A stretch of 64,000 bases of DNA. It comes from Pseudomonas gingeri. Lineage in GTDB: Bacteria > Pseudomonadota > Gammaproteobacteria > Pseudomonadales > Pseudomonadaceae. Positions 16,525 through 24,138 of this stretch are shown here, one piece after another. The notes beneath the pieces were generated by a model, which did no database searches, had not been told where the DNA came from, and worked only from the letters and a program-made list of their open reading frames with translations. Made by a program: the position numbers and the translations under genes. Within the stretch, counting starts at the first letter, position 1. Each line of letters begins with the position of its first letter. The stretch lies in assembly GCF_013385425.1 (NCBI RefSeq), contig NZ_JACAQA010000043.1, positions 1-64,000 of the forward strand, read 5' to 3'.

Positions 16525-17184
16525 TCATTGCGGGTTGGGGGGTGACGCGTCATCCGTGACATACCCATGGCGGGCGTAGAAACGTTTCAACTCGCGCTCC
16601 AGGGGTTCCTGGCCGGTAAAGATCTTCACGTACTCGGGAATCCGCCGCATGCGCTCGCCGATGTCCTCCCGGGTGTTGGTGCTGATGTAGCCGATCTGAG
16701 TCAGGTAGATCGTTCGCGCCCGCACATCGGCGGCGTCGAAGTCATAGTCGAAACGCCTGAACATCCGGATCAACGCTTCACGTCGGGCGATGTCGGCGAC
16801 CCGGATATGTTCGGCCACTTCAGCGGACTGCAAGGCCCAGCTGCGCATGGCGAACTCGAACTGTGAATCGAACAGGTCGGGGTTCAGCCAACAGTCGAAA
16901 ACATTGAGCATCGCCTCGGCAATGCTCTCGGCATAACACTCGGTCTGGGCCACCAGGTTGCCGGTGTTCTTCACCCGCCAACGTTCGATCAAGGCGCCGA
17001 GCAGCTCTTCGCGGTCCTTGAAGAACCAATAGAAACTGGTGCGCGACAGCCCCAGCTTCTTGGCCAGCGGCATCACCCGGACCGTATCGACGCCGCACTC
17101 GGTCAGGCTTTCATATGCGGCGTCGAGCCACCCTTCCAGGGACCCTCTCCAGCCGCTTTCTACTGCTTTGGATGGTTCGTTCAT
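16525..17184 (-). CDS. TetR-family regulator of the N-demethylase/betaine cluster
   Basis: The 219-residue protein has an N-terminal TetR helix-turn-helix; the recognition part LAKKLGLSRTSFYWFFKDREELLGAL is at about 43-68. The rest is the helical ligand-binding domain. It is divergent from the StcD/DgcA-like gene, and the intergenic region holds a large dyad that overlaps a putative -35 box, so autoregulation and control of the demethylase are likely. The inducer would be the methylated substrate or a product; that is inferred from position only. Confidence 0.9.
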   Translation of the reverse strand: MNEPSKAVESGWRGSLEGWLDAAYESLTECGVDTVRVMPLAKKLGLSRTSFYWFFKDREELLGALIERWRVKNTGNLVAQTECYAESIAEAMLNVFDCWLNPDLFDSQFEFAMRSWALQSAEVAEHIRVADIARREALIRMFRRFDYDFDAADVRARTIYLTQIGYISTNTREDIGERMRRIPEYVKIFTGQEPLERELKRFYARHGYVTDDASPPNPQ

Positions 17185-17222
17185 GGCTCGATCCTAATCC
17201 CTCACCCAGCGCTGCGCAAGCA

Positions 17223-17265
17223 AAATGTACACCTATGTCCAGTGTGTTGACACAGGTGTACATTT
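17223..17265. promoter_or_regulatory. TetR operator dyad over the demethylase promoter
   Basis: AAATGTACACCT (17223-17234) and AGGTGTACATTT (17254-17265) are perfect inverted repeats. Inside them lies a second pair, TGTC (17236-17239) and GACA (17249-17252). A -35-like TTGACA (17247-17252) lies within the dyad, with a weak TACCGT at 17271-17276 as a possible -10. A bound repressor would block it. Confidence 0.65.
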
Positions 17266-17319
17266 CGCCCTACCGTAATTTCAACCGAGGTCCCTGCCCT
17301 GTTCCGGAGAGTCTTGACG

Positions 17320-19356
17320 ATGCTGAACGATCCGCTCCTCCAGCCCTATCAGTTGAAGCACCTGACTCTGCGCAACCGCATCATGACCACCGCCCATGAA
17401 CCGGCCTATCCGGTGGACGGCATGCCCAAGGCGCTGTATCGCGCCTACCACGTGGAGCGGGCGAAGGCCGGCGTGGCCCTGACCATGACCGCGGGGTCGG
17501 CCGCGGTTTCCCGGGACAGTCCGCCGGTGTTCAACAACATCCTCGCCTACAAGGATGAGGTGGTCGGCTGGATGCGCGACCTCACCGACGCCTGCCACGA
17601 GCATGGCGCGGCGGTGATGATCCAGTTGACCCACCTGGGCCGGCGCACGCGCTGGGACAAGGGCGACTGGCTGCCCGTGGTGTCACCGTCGTTCGAACGC
17701 GAGGCCTCCCATCGCTCTTTCCCGAAGAAGATGGAAGACTGGGATGTGGAACGCATCATCAAGGACTATGCCGATGCCGCCGAGCGGATGAAGGCCGCCG
17801 GCCTGGATGGCATCGAGCTGCAAGCCTATGGGCATCTGATGGATCAGTTCTGGTCACCGCTGACCAACGACCTCGAGGCGCCCTATGGGGGCTCCATCGA
17901 CAATCGGCTGCGCTTTACCTTCGACATCCTGCGGGCCATCCGCCAGCGTGTCGGCCATGAGTTTATCGTCGGCGTGCGCTATACCGGCGACGAGCAAATG
18001 CCCGGCGGGCTGACCCAGGCCGATGGCCTGGACATCTCCAGGCGCCTGAAAGACAGCGGCATGGTGGACTTTCTCAACGTGGTGCGCGGGCATATCGACA
18101 CCGACGCCGGCCTGACCGACCTGATTCCGATCCAGGGCATGCGCAACTCACCGCACCTGGATTTCGCCGGGGAGATTCGCGCCGCCACCCAATTCCCGAC
18201 CTTTCATGCGGCGAAGATCCCGGACGTGGCCACCGCCCGCCATGCCATCGCCTCGGGCAAGATCGATATGGTCGGCATGACCCGCGCGCACATGACCGAT
18301 CCGCATATCGTGCGCAAGATCATCGAGGGTCGTGAAGAGGATATTCGCCCCTGCGTCGGCGCCAACTATTGCCTGGACCGGATCTACCAGGGCGGGGCCG
18401 CCTATTGCATCCACAACCCGGCCACCGGCCGCGAAACCAGCATGCCCCATGACATTCCCAAGGCCGCGCGCCAGCGCAGGATCGTGATTGTCGGGGCCGG
18501 TGTCGCCGGGCTGGAAGCGGCACGGGTGGCGGCGGAACGTGGCCATGAGGTGGTGGTGTTCGAAGCCGCCAACCAGGCCGGCGGGCAGGTTCGACTCACC
18601 GCGCAATCGGAACGGCGGCGGGAAATGATCAGCATCGTCGAGTGGCGCATGGCCCAGTGCCTGGCGCGCGGCGTGAGCTTTCGTTTCAATACCTGGGCCG
18701 AAGCCGGCACCGTGCGGGACGAAAACCCGGACGTGGTGATCATCGCCACCGGAGGCCTACCCCACACCGAGATTCTCTCGGCCGGCAATGAGCTGGTGGT
18801 CTCGGCCTGGGACATTATTTCCGGGGATGTGAAACCCGGGCGCAATGTCCTGCTGTTCGACGATGCCGGTGATCATGCCGGCCTGCAAGCCGCCGAGTTC
18901 ATTGCCAGAACGGGCGCGAAAATCGAAATCATGACCCCGGACCGGACCTTCGCGCCAGAGGTCATGGCGATGAACCTGGTGCCCTATATGCGCTCGCTGC
19001 AAGCGCTGGATACCACCTTCACCGTCACCTTCCGCCTGCTCGCGGTAGAGCGCGAGGGCGCCGGGCTGCTGGCAAGCATCGACAGCGACTATGGCAGTGC
19101 GCGCAAGGTCCGGCGCGTCGATCAAGTGGTGGTCAACCACGGCACCCGACCGCTGGACGAGCTGTATTTCGAGCTGAAACCGGCGTCCAGCAACGGTGGC
19201 GTGGTTGAGCAGCAGGACCTGATCGTCGGCCACCCGCAACAGCTCGTGACCAATCCGGACGGCACATTCCAGCTGTTCCGCATCGGCGATGCGGTGGCAG
19301 CGCGCAACACCCATGCCGCGATCTACGACGCCTTACGACTGGTCAAGGACTTGTAA
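17320..19356 (+). CDS. FMN/FAD N-demethylase, StcD/DgcA-like (NADH:flavin oxidoreductase family)
   Basis: I choose ATG 17320 (678 residues), with GGAGAG upstream; the in-frame TTG six bases earlier is less likely. The N-terminal half (about 1-380) is an old-yellow-enzyme TIM barrel: LKHLTLRNRIMTTAHEP, MIQLTHLGRRTRW, GLDGIELQAYGHLMDQFWSP and APYGGSIDNRLRF. A Cys-rich 4Fe-4S region follows (CVGANYCLDRIYQGGAAYC). The C-terminal half has a dinucleotide-binding motif, VIVGAGVAGLEAARVAAERG. This is the layout of demethylases for N-methylproline (StcD) and dimethylglycine (DgcA). With ProC-like and betaine-uptake genes beside it, a proline-betaine derivative is the better guess. The related 2,4-dienoyl-CoA reductase is less likely. 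Confidence 0.85.
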   Translation: MLNDPLLQPYQLKHLTLRNRIMTTAHEPAYPVDGMPKALYRAYHVERAKAGVALTMTAGSAAVSRDSPPVFNNILAYKDEVVGWMRDLTDACHEHGAAVMIQLTHLGRRTRWDKGDWLPVVSPSFEREASHRSFPKKMEDWDVERIIKDYADAAERMKAAGLDGIELQAYGHLMDQFWSPLTNDLEAPYGGSIDNRLRFTFDILRAIRQRVGHEFIVGVRYTGDEQMPGGLTQADGLDISRRLKDSGMVDFLNVVRGHIDTDAGLTDLIPIQGMRNSPHLDFAGEIRAATQFPTFHAAKIPDVATARHAIASGKIDMVGMTRAHMTDPHIVRKIIEGREEDIRPCVGANYCLDRIYQGGAAYCIHNPATGRETSMPHDIPKAARQRRIVIVGAGVAGLEAARVAAERGHEVVVFEAANQAGGQVRLTAQSERRREMISIVEWRMAQCLARGVSFRFNTWAEAGTVRDENPDVVIIATGGLPHTEILSAGNELVVSAWDIISGDVKPGRNVLLFDDAGDHAGLQAAEFIARTGAKIEIMTPDRTFAPEVMAMNLVPYMRSLQALDTTFTVTFRLLAVEREGAGLLASIDSDYGSARKVRRVDQVVVNHGTRPLDELYFELKPASSNGGVVEQQDLIVGHPQQLVTNPDGTFQLFRIGDAVAARNTHAAIYDALRLVKDL

Positions 19357-19381
19357 GCCAACCCACTCCCAGGTGCAAAAC

Positions 19382-19759
19382 ATGCCAGACAATGAAGCCC
19401 CCTCCTGGAAAATCAGCGCCAAGAACGGCATTCAAGGCCCGGTCAACGGCTCGCTTTATCATTCGTCTTCCGCTGATGAATGGCTGCCGACGGCGGCGGA
19501 AGGCTTTTGGATCAAGCCGCTGTTCGAGGACCCCGAGCGCGGTGAAAAGACCCTGTTGATGAAGGTCGATCCCGGCGCCCAGGTCGCCAGTCATACCCAT
19601 GCCGGGGAGCTGGAGCAGTTGTTCGTACTGCAAGGCTCCTTCTTTGATCAGGAACGAACATTGAATGTCGGCGACTACTGTTGCCGGGCGCCGGATGCGG
19701 CACATAGCACGGGTTCGGTACAGGGGGCTATTTTGCTGTTGATTTATACCCGCCGGTGA
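19382..19759 (+). CDS. Cupin-domain protein (ChrR-like)
   Basis: Translation from ATG 19382 gives 125 residues. A cupin barrel is visible: GAQVASHTHAGELEQLFVLQGSF (about 63-85) supplies the first His/His/Glu metal ligand set, followed by NVGDYCCRAPDAAHSTGSVQGA with the second-motif His. It begins 25 bp after the demethylase stop, so the two are probably co-transcribed. Cupins of this type act as small metal enzymes or sensors; the substrate here is unknown. Confidence 0.85.
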   Translation: MPDNEAPSWKISAKNGIQGPVNGSLYHSSSADEWLPTAAEGFWIKPLFEDPERGEKTLLMKVDPGAQVASHTHAGELEQLFVLQGSFFDQERTLNVGDYCCRAPDAAHSTGSVQGAILLLIYTRR

Positions 19760-19901
19760 ATAGAAGCCGCAGACGATGACATCCCCCCCAAGTCCGTTAC
19801 GCTCGGGGGGTTGTGCCCCCCTCCTCCAGAGCTGACACCACAACGCCCGATCCCGGCTCAACGCCGTCCGCACCGGCACTATCGACACAGCCTATAAATA
19901 T

Positions 19902-19917
19902 GTATATTCGAATATAC
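19902..19917. promoter_or_regulatory. Palindrome upstream of arsR, likely ArsR operator
   Basis: A perfect 16-bp palindrome, GTATATTCGAATATAC, lies 30 bp before the arsR start within an AT-rich run in otherwise GC-rich DNA. Overlapping copies of ATTCG/CGAAT extend to 19922. ArsR-type repressors bind such AT-rich dyads next to their own promoters. Confidence 0.65.
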
Positions 19918-19947
19918 GAATATTCATATGTATTGTGAGACACCACC

Positions 19948-20298
19948 ATGAGTCTTTCCCCCGCCACTGTCTTCAAGTGCCTCGGTGACGAGACCCGCGC
20001 TCGGATCATGCTGATGCTCTGCGAACAGGGAGAGCTTTGCGTCTGTGAACTCATCTGGGCGCTGGACGATAGCCAGCCGAAAATTTCTCGTCATCTTGCC
20101 CAGCTACGCACCTGCGGGCTGCTGGAAGATCGCCGCCAAGGGCAATGGATCTATTACCGCCTGCACCCGCAGTTGCCGGAGTGGGTCTCGGACATTCTCC
20201 AGGTGACCCTCAAGGCCAATCGAGCCTGGGTCGACCGGGGCACCGACCGCCTTGCCTCCATGGCAGACCGCCCTGTTCGCCAGGCCGCTTGCTGCTGA
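19948..20298 (+). CDS. arsR: ArsR-family arsenic-responsive repressor
   Basis: The 116-residue winged-helix protein carries the metalloid site ELCVCEL (about 29-35, two cysteines in CVC) in the sensing helix, followed by the recognition region DDSQPKISRHLAQLRTCGLL. ARIMLMLCEQGE is the usual N-terminal pattern. It would repress its own operon until As(III)/Sb(III) binds. The C-terminus ends in a CC pair, as in other proteobacterial ArsR proteins. It heads a short ars operon with no efflux pump. Confidence 0.93.
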   Translation: MSLSPATVFKCLGDETRARIMLMLCEQGELCVCELIWALDDSQPKISRHLAQLRTCGLLEDRRQGQWIYYRLHPQLPEWVSDILQVTLKANRAWVDRGTDRLASMADRPVRQAACC

Positions 20299-20399
20299 GC
20301 CCGCGCCCGAGACAATCAAAGGTTGGCCGCCCTCTCACACTTCCCATCCCGCTCATACCCCAGGCCCTGCGGTTGAGCATCCAAGCCCAGGAGCAAATG

Positions 20400-20870
20400 A
20401 TGAAAGTTCTGTTCATGTGTACCGCCAATAGCTGCCGCAGCGTGCTCAGCGAAGGCCTGTTCAACCTGATGGCGCCTGAAGGGATGACGGCCGTCAGTTC
20501 CGGAAGCTTCCCCAGCGGGCGCTTGAACCCTCGCGCGGTAAGCACCTTGCAAGGGCTTGGCGTGGACACCTCGGGACTTTATAGCAAGGGCTCGGAAAGC
20601 TTTGCCGACAATCCGCCGGACCTGGTGATCACCGTGTGCGACAAGGCCGGCGGCGAGCCCTGCCCGGTGTACTTCGGCCCCGCCATCAAGAGCCACTGGG
20701 GCTTGGCTGATCCGTCTGACGTCAGCGGCACGGATGAAGAGGTCCAGGCCGCATTTGACGCGACGGTCGCGCACATCCGCCAGCGATTCGCCGCCTTTTT
20801 CTCTCTCGATTTCAAAGCGCTCAACCCTACGGAGTTGAAGCAGGCGCTGGACCGGATTGGTGAGCTCTGA
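20400..20870 (+). CDS. arsC: Arsenate reductase of the low-molecular-weight phosphatase type
   Basis: The start is the second of two adjacent ATGs, six bases after AGGAG; the product has 156 residues. The N-terminal P-loop CTANSCRS fits the CX5R phosphatase signature, and VITVCDKAGGEPCPVYFGP carries the further cysteines used in the redox cascade of this ArsC class. It reduces arsenate to arsenite with a thiol donor. arsC lies about 100 bp after arsR and its stop overlaps the next start (TGATG). In usual Pseudomonas operons arsB sits between arsR and arsC; it is absent here. Confidence 0.92.
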   Translation: MKVLFMCTANSCRSVLSEGLFNLMAPEGMTAVSSGSFPSGRLNPRAVSTLQGLGVDTSGLYSKGSESFADNPPDLVITVCDKAGGEPCPVYFGPAIKSHWGLADPSDVSGTDEEVQAAFDATVAHIRQRFAAFFSLDFKALNPTELKQALDRIGEL

Positions 20871-21253
20871 TGAACGAATTTACCCAGGAAAACCCCAGCG
20901 ATGCGCCGAACCTGGACCTGTCACTGTTCGATATACCTAGCGATGATCGGCTCGCCCAGTACCGCCCGCCCACGCACAAGCCGCGCATTCTTTTGCTCTA
21001 TGGATCGACTCGCGAACGCTCCTTCAGTCGGTTGCTGACGGAGGAAGCGGCACACATCCTGACGCTGATGGGCGCCGAGACGGTCATCTTCGATCCGTCC
21101 GGTCTGCCCCTGCCCGATGATGCGCTCGTGGACCATCCCAAGGTGCGGGAACTGCGCGATCGGGTGATGTGGTCCGAGGGCCAGGTCTGGTGCTCACCTG
21201 AACGCCATGGTTCGATGTCCGCCGTGTTTCATCGCCTTGGGCCGACACATTGA
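20870..21253 (+). pseudogene. arsH: arsH, truncated (N-terminal half only)
   Basis: The frame encodes 127 residues. It matches ArsH NADPH-dependent flavin reductases up to SEGQVWCSPERHGSMSAVF (near residue 119), including the flavin-binding LLLYGSTRERSFSRLL (about 42-57). After that the sequence breaks into an unrelated eight-residue tail. Full ArsH has about 230-250 residues, so half the flavodoxin fold is lost. The break coincides with a fragment of another gene (21250-21354), indicating a deletion or recombination junction. Confidence 0.85.
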
Positions 21254-21354
21254 CCTCGGTGGTGGTCGGCATCCGGTCCGAGCACATGACCTCGCGCGGC
21301 CGTTGCGAGCATTTGCATGTGTTTGACAAGAGCAGTGGGTTGCGGATCAGTTGA
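21250..21354 (+). pseudogene. Relic of an ABC sugar-transporter ATPase C-terminus
   Basis: The frame starting at TTG 21250 reads VVVGIRSEHM, then a short linker, then HVFDKSSGLRI and a stop. GIR(P/S)EH and a terminal HLFD-(A/K)-x-(T/S)GLRL are typical of the C-terminal domain of MalK/UgpC-type ATPases, but here they are only about 15 residues apart. The intervening domain has been deleted. The fragment begins exactly where arsH is cut. Confidence 0.5.
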
Positions 21355-21443
21355 TGCGATTGGCCTCTTGCTGGCGCTTGTTGATCTATTGACCTGGAAA
21401 TCCAACACCCGCCGCATGACGGGGTTAAAACAAGACCCCCTAG

Positions 21444-21458
21444 TAGACCGATCGACTA
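21444..21458. promoter_or_regulatory. TetR/NemR-type operator, copy 1
   Basis: TAGACCGATCGACTA lies 20 bp before the tetR start and is part of the larger dyad CTAGT...ACTAG (21440-21459 region). The same TAGAC-N5-GWCTA pattern recurs twice upstream of the DJ-1 gene. Confidence 0.65.
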
Positions 21459-21478
21459 GGAACCACTACCATCGCCCC

Positions 21479-22081
21479 ATGAACACTCCAAAGACTCGCG
21501 AAACATCTGATGTCCGCCAAGGAATCCTTGATGTAGGCCAACGAATCATGGCCGCCAAAGGGTATACCGCCGTGGGCCTGAACGAGATCCTGGCCACCGC
21601 CGGTGTGCCGAAAGGATCTTTCTATCACTACTTCGGCTCGAAAGACGCGTTTGGCGAGGCCGTGCTGGAAGACTATTTCGAGTCCTACCTCGACGATATC
21701 GATCAGACGCTCGCCCAGCCCAACCAGACGATGGCCCAGCGGTTGCTGAACTACTTTCACATCTGGCAGGCCACCCAGTCCTTTCAGAATTGCCAGGGCA
21801 AGTGCCTGGCGGTGAAGTTGGGCGTGGAAGTTGCCGACCTTTCCGAAACCATGCGCGCCGTGCTCCAGCGAGGCACGGCGGGCATTATCGATCGCCTCAC
21901 GAATGCGATTGAGATCGGTGTGGCCGAAGGCTCTCTGACCATCACCGGTAATCCTCGCAACGTTGCGCAGAGCCTCTATCAATTGTGGGTCGGCGCCAGC
22001 GTCATGGTGAAGATTACGAAAAGTGTCCAGCCCTTCGAGACGGCGATAGCCACGACCCGCCAGATTCTCAACCTGCCCTGA
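21479..22081 (+). CDS. TetR-family regulator, NemR-like
   Basis: Translation from ATG 21479 gives 200 residues. The helix-turn-helix is at about 25-55, with LNEILATAGVPKGSFYHYFGSKDAFGE, and the C-terminal domain has the FQNCQGKCLAVKLGVEV region with two cysteines, as in electrophile-sensing NemR-type repressors. An operator just upstream matches two sites in front of the DJ-1/PfpI gene, so it likely represses both and is released by reactive aldehydes or quinones. Confidence 0.9.
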   Translation: MNTPKTRETSDVRQGILDVGQRIMAAKGYTAVGLNEILATAGVPKGSFYHYFGSKDAFGEAVLEDYFESYLDDIDQTLAQPNQTMAQRLLNYFHIWQATQSFQNCQGKCLAVKLGVEVADLSETMRAVLQRGTAGIIDRLTNAIEIGVAEGSLTITGNPRNVAQSLYQLWVGASVMVKITKSVQPFETAIATTRQILNLP

Positions 22082-22232
22082 ATCATGGCATGAGTGGTGT
22101 ATCGCCCATCGTGGTGCTGCACTGCTCGCGTTACTCTCCCCCCCCCAACGTCAATCCACTGTCCTTTCGCGACACCTCATCGCGTAGGAAAAACCCATGA
22201 GAAGCGTTGCGCAAAAAGACCTAAAAAAATAC

Positions 22233-22247
22233 TAGACGACTGGTCTA
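22233..22247. promoter_or_regulatory. TetR/NemR-type operator, copy 2
   Basis: TAGAC-GACTG-GTCTA is a perfect 5-bp dyad with 5-bp spacing, about 230 bp upstream of the DJ-1/PfpI gene. It matches the sites at 21444 and 22400. Confidence 0.65.
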
Positions 22248-22399
22248 ATGGAAGATACTGTAGCCACACATTCACCCCACCCGACAAAAAGGAATACAGC
22301 GTAAAGTGCCATCAAGCCACGTAGCGATGCTGTTCTATCCACAGCACGTCGCGGAGCTGATCATCAAGGCTACCCAATAATTTTTCTTCGCCCAGGCCA

Positions 22400-22414
22400 T
22401 AGACGACCAGTCTA
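22400..22414. promoter_or_regulatory. TetR/NemR-type operator, copy 3
   Basis: TAGAC-GACCA-GTCTA lies 60 bp upstream of the DJ-1/PfpI start. It is the third site of the set and the one best placed to control this gene. Confidence 0.65.
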
Positions 22415-22473
22415 ATTAAAACGCTCGATTTGTCGTGATCCCACGGCCTCAAACTGAAAACAGGACGCTCAAA

Positions 22474-23163
22474 ATGAAAATTCTCATGGTACTGACCTCC
22501 CACGACACACTTGGCAACACTGGCCGTAAAACCGGCTTCTGGTTGGAAGAACTGGCAGCGCCCTACTACGCCTTCCTCGCCGCCAATGCAGATATCGTCC
22601 TGGCCTCGCCCAAAGGTGGCCAGCCGCCGCTCGATCCGAAGAGCAACGAGCCATCGTTCCAGACCGACCTGACCCGCCGCTTCGAGAGCGATGCCGTGGC
22701 GACCGCCCTGCTCGCCAACACCGTGCGACTGGACAGCGTCTCCCAGGGTGATTTCGACGCGGTGTTCTACCCAGGTGGCCATGGCCCATTGTGGGACCTG
22801 GCTGAAGATCCAAAATCGATCCATCTGATCGAGGCGTTCCTGGCTGCCGGCAAGCCTGCTGCCCTGGTGTGCCACGCTCCGGGCGTGCTGCGCCACGTGA
22901 AAAAGCCTGACGGTACGCCACTGGTTGCAGGCAAAAAAGTCACCGGTTTCACCAATACCGAGGAAGAAGCTGTAGGCCTGACCGACGTAGTGCCCTTCCT
23001 GGTTGAAGACATACTGGTCGCCAACGGTGGCCTGTACTCCAAGGGCGATGACTGGTCCTCCCACGTCGTCAGTGACGGTCTGCTGATCACCGGCCAGAAC
23101 CCGGGCTCGTCCACCGAAGCCGCTCAGGTCCTGATCGCCAAGCTGAACCCGCTCAACGCCTGA
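22474..23163 (+). CDS. DJ-1/PfpI-family protein (glyoxalase III-like)
   Basis: Translation from ATG 22474 gives 229 residues. The nucleophile elbow LVCHAPG holds Cys133-His134, and Glu25/Glu26 in FWLEELAAPY supplies the acidic partner. The FYPGGHGPLWDL segment (about 98-109) is typical of the Hsp31/YhbO-like branch that detoxifies methylglyoxal without a cofactor. Control by a NemR-like repressor with two operators in front fits an aldehyde-response role. It is annotated in many genomes as type 1 glutamine amidotransferase-like. Confidence 0.9.
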   Translation: MKILMVLTSHDTLGNTGRKTGFWLEELAAPYYAFLAANADIVLASPKGGQPPLDPKSNEPSFQTDLTRRFESDAVATALLANTVRLDSVSQGDFDAVFYPGGHGPLWDLAEDPKSIHLIEAFLAAGKPAALVCHAPGVLRHVKKPDGTPLVAGKKVTGFTNTEEEAVGLTDVVPFLVEDILVANGGLYSKGDDWSSHVVSDGLLITGQNPGSSTEAAQVLIAKLNPLNA

Positions 23164-23175
23164 GCCCGCCCTTGA

Positions 23176-23199
23176 CGGGAGACGGGCAAACGTCTCCCG
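23176..23199 (+). terminator. Hairpin downstream of the DJ-1 gene
   Basis: CGGGAGACG (23176-23184) pairs perfectly with CGTCTCCCG (23191-23199), loop GGCAAA, 12 bp after the stop. No T-run follows, so termination may be partial. Confidence 0.5.
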
Positions 23200-23294
23200 C
23201 CGGTGTGGTCACCACCGTGGAAGCCCCGTATGCTGCAAAATCGCCATGGGCCGGTTCTGCAGGAGGCGTGGGTGGCAAGGGACTTGAGGACACT

Positions 23295-23987
23295 ATGACT
23301 GACCGCGAGCAACTCCATCGAGAGGGCTATGTGCTGCTGCGCCGAGCGATCCCGGCCGAGTGGCTGGATGAGCTTCGCACCGTATTCGATGCAGGCGTGA
23401 AACCGTCGGATCAATGGCCAGTACCGCGGGGCATGGATTGTCGCCACTCGTTGTTGGACGATGACTCCAGGGTTCAGGCGGTGTGCCGCCTGCCGGAGTT
23501 GCTGGCGGTGGTGGGTGAGTTGATCGGAGAACGATTCTTCCTCTCCCAGGTGGAGGGTCGCGAGCCCCTGGCCGGTCGCGGCCATCAACAGCTGCACCGC
23601 GACTTGTCGGCCCAACGGCCCGGCGACATGGTCGGCGCCCTGGCTTATTTTGACGACTATGGCCCCGGGAACGGCGCGACACGGATCGTCCCCGGCAGCC
23701 ATCGCCCCGGGCAGGAAGAACCACCCTTCGACTTCAATGACGAGTCCCGGTCCGTGCAGCTTTCAGGCTCCGCGGGAGACATCCTGGTTTTTGATGTCGA
23801 TCTGGTGCATGCGGGCAGTCTGAACGTCATCGGCGCACGCCGTCGCTCCATCCTGATCAGCTATTTCTCGGAACCCCTATACGCGTCGCACCTGGAAACA
23901 GTGGGGCTGCGAAATATTCGGATGGACACGAGCGATCGGTTCGACCCCGCGGACTTTGCCTTGAAGGGCGATTCAAACAACGCTTGA
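23295..23987 (+). CDS. Phytanoyl-CoA dioxygenase (PhyH)-family protein
   Basis: Translation from ATG 23295, with GAGG upstream, gives 230 residues. The 2-His-1-Asp iron facial triad of Fe(II)/2-oxoglutarate oxygenases is visible as HRDLSA (about 99-104) and the distal His in DVDLVHAGSLN (about 170-180). RRRSILISYF supplies the arginine expected to bind 2-oxoglutarate. PhyH proteins hydroxylate very varied substrates. It follows the DJ-1 gene by 131 bp past a hairpin and is probably separately expressed. Confidence 0.85.
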   Translation: MTDREQLHREGYVLLRRAIPAEWLDELRTVFDAGVKPSDQWPVPRGMDCRHSLLDDDSRVQAVCRLPELLAVVGELIGERFFLSQVEGREPLAGRGHQQLHRDLSAQRPGDMVGALAYFDDYGPGNGATRIVPGSHRPGQEEPPFDFNDESRSVQLSGSAGDILVFDVDLVHAGSLNVIGARRRSILISYFSEPLYASHLETVGLRNIRMDTSDRFDPADFALKGDSNNA

Positions 23988-24138
23988 GATGCCTGAAGTT
24001 ATTTCTCATGGACGCAAATCCACACCTGACGGACTATGCCGCTCAATGCGGTGAAGACTCGTAGTGCTCGCTCTAAACAGGGCAGTTGGCGTCGACGACT
24101 GACCAGGAAATCCGCGATCAGCCACGCAGGAGCCGAGC

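Larger units (their letters stand above)
22082..22473. other. Intergenic region with DJ-1 promoter and two operators
   Basis: No gene is supported. It holds two operator copies (22233-22247 and 22400-22414), which suggest that two promoters or a loop control the following gene. The stretch 22312-22440 read on the minus strand gives a protein-like tail (LDDQLRDVLWIEQHRYVA), possibly the relic of another gene; I cannot name it. Confidence 0.45.

Noticed and set aside
22484..23064. Minus-strand frames over the DJ-1 gene
   Set aside because: They only mirror the DJ-1/PfpI coding sequence except for the short tail 22312-22440, which I kept as a separate weak observation.
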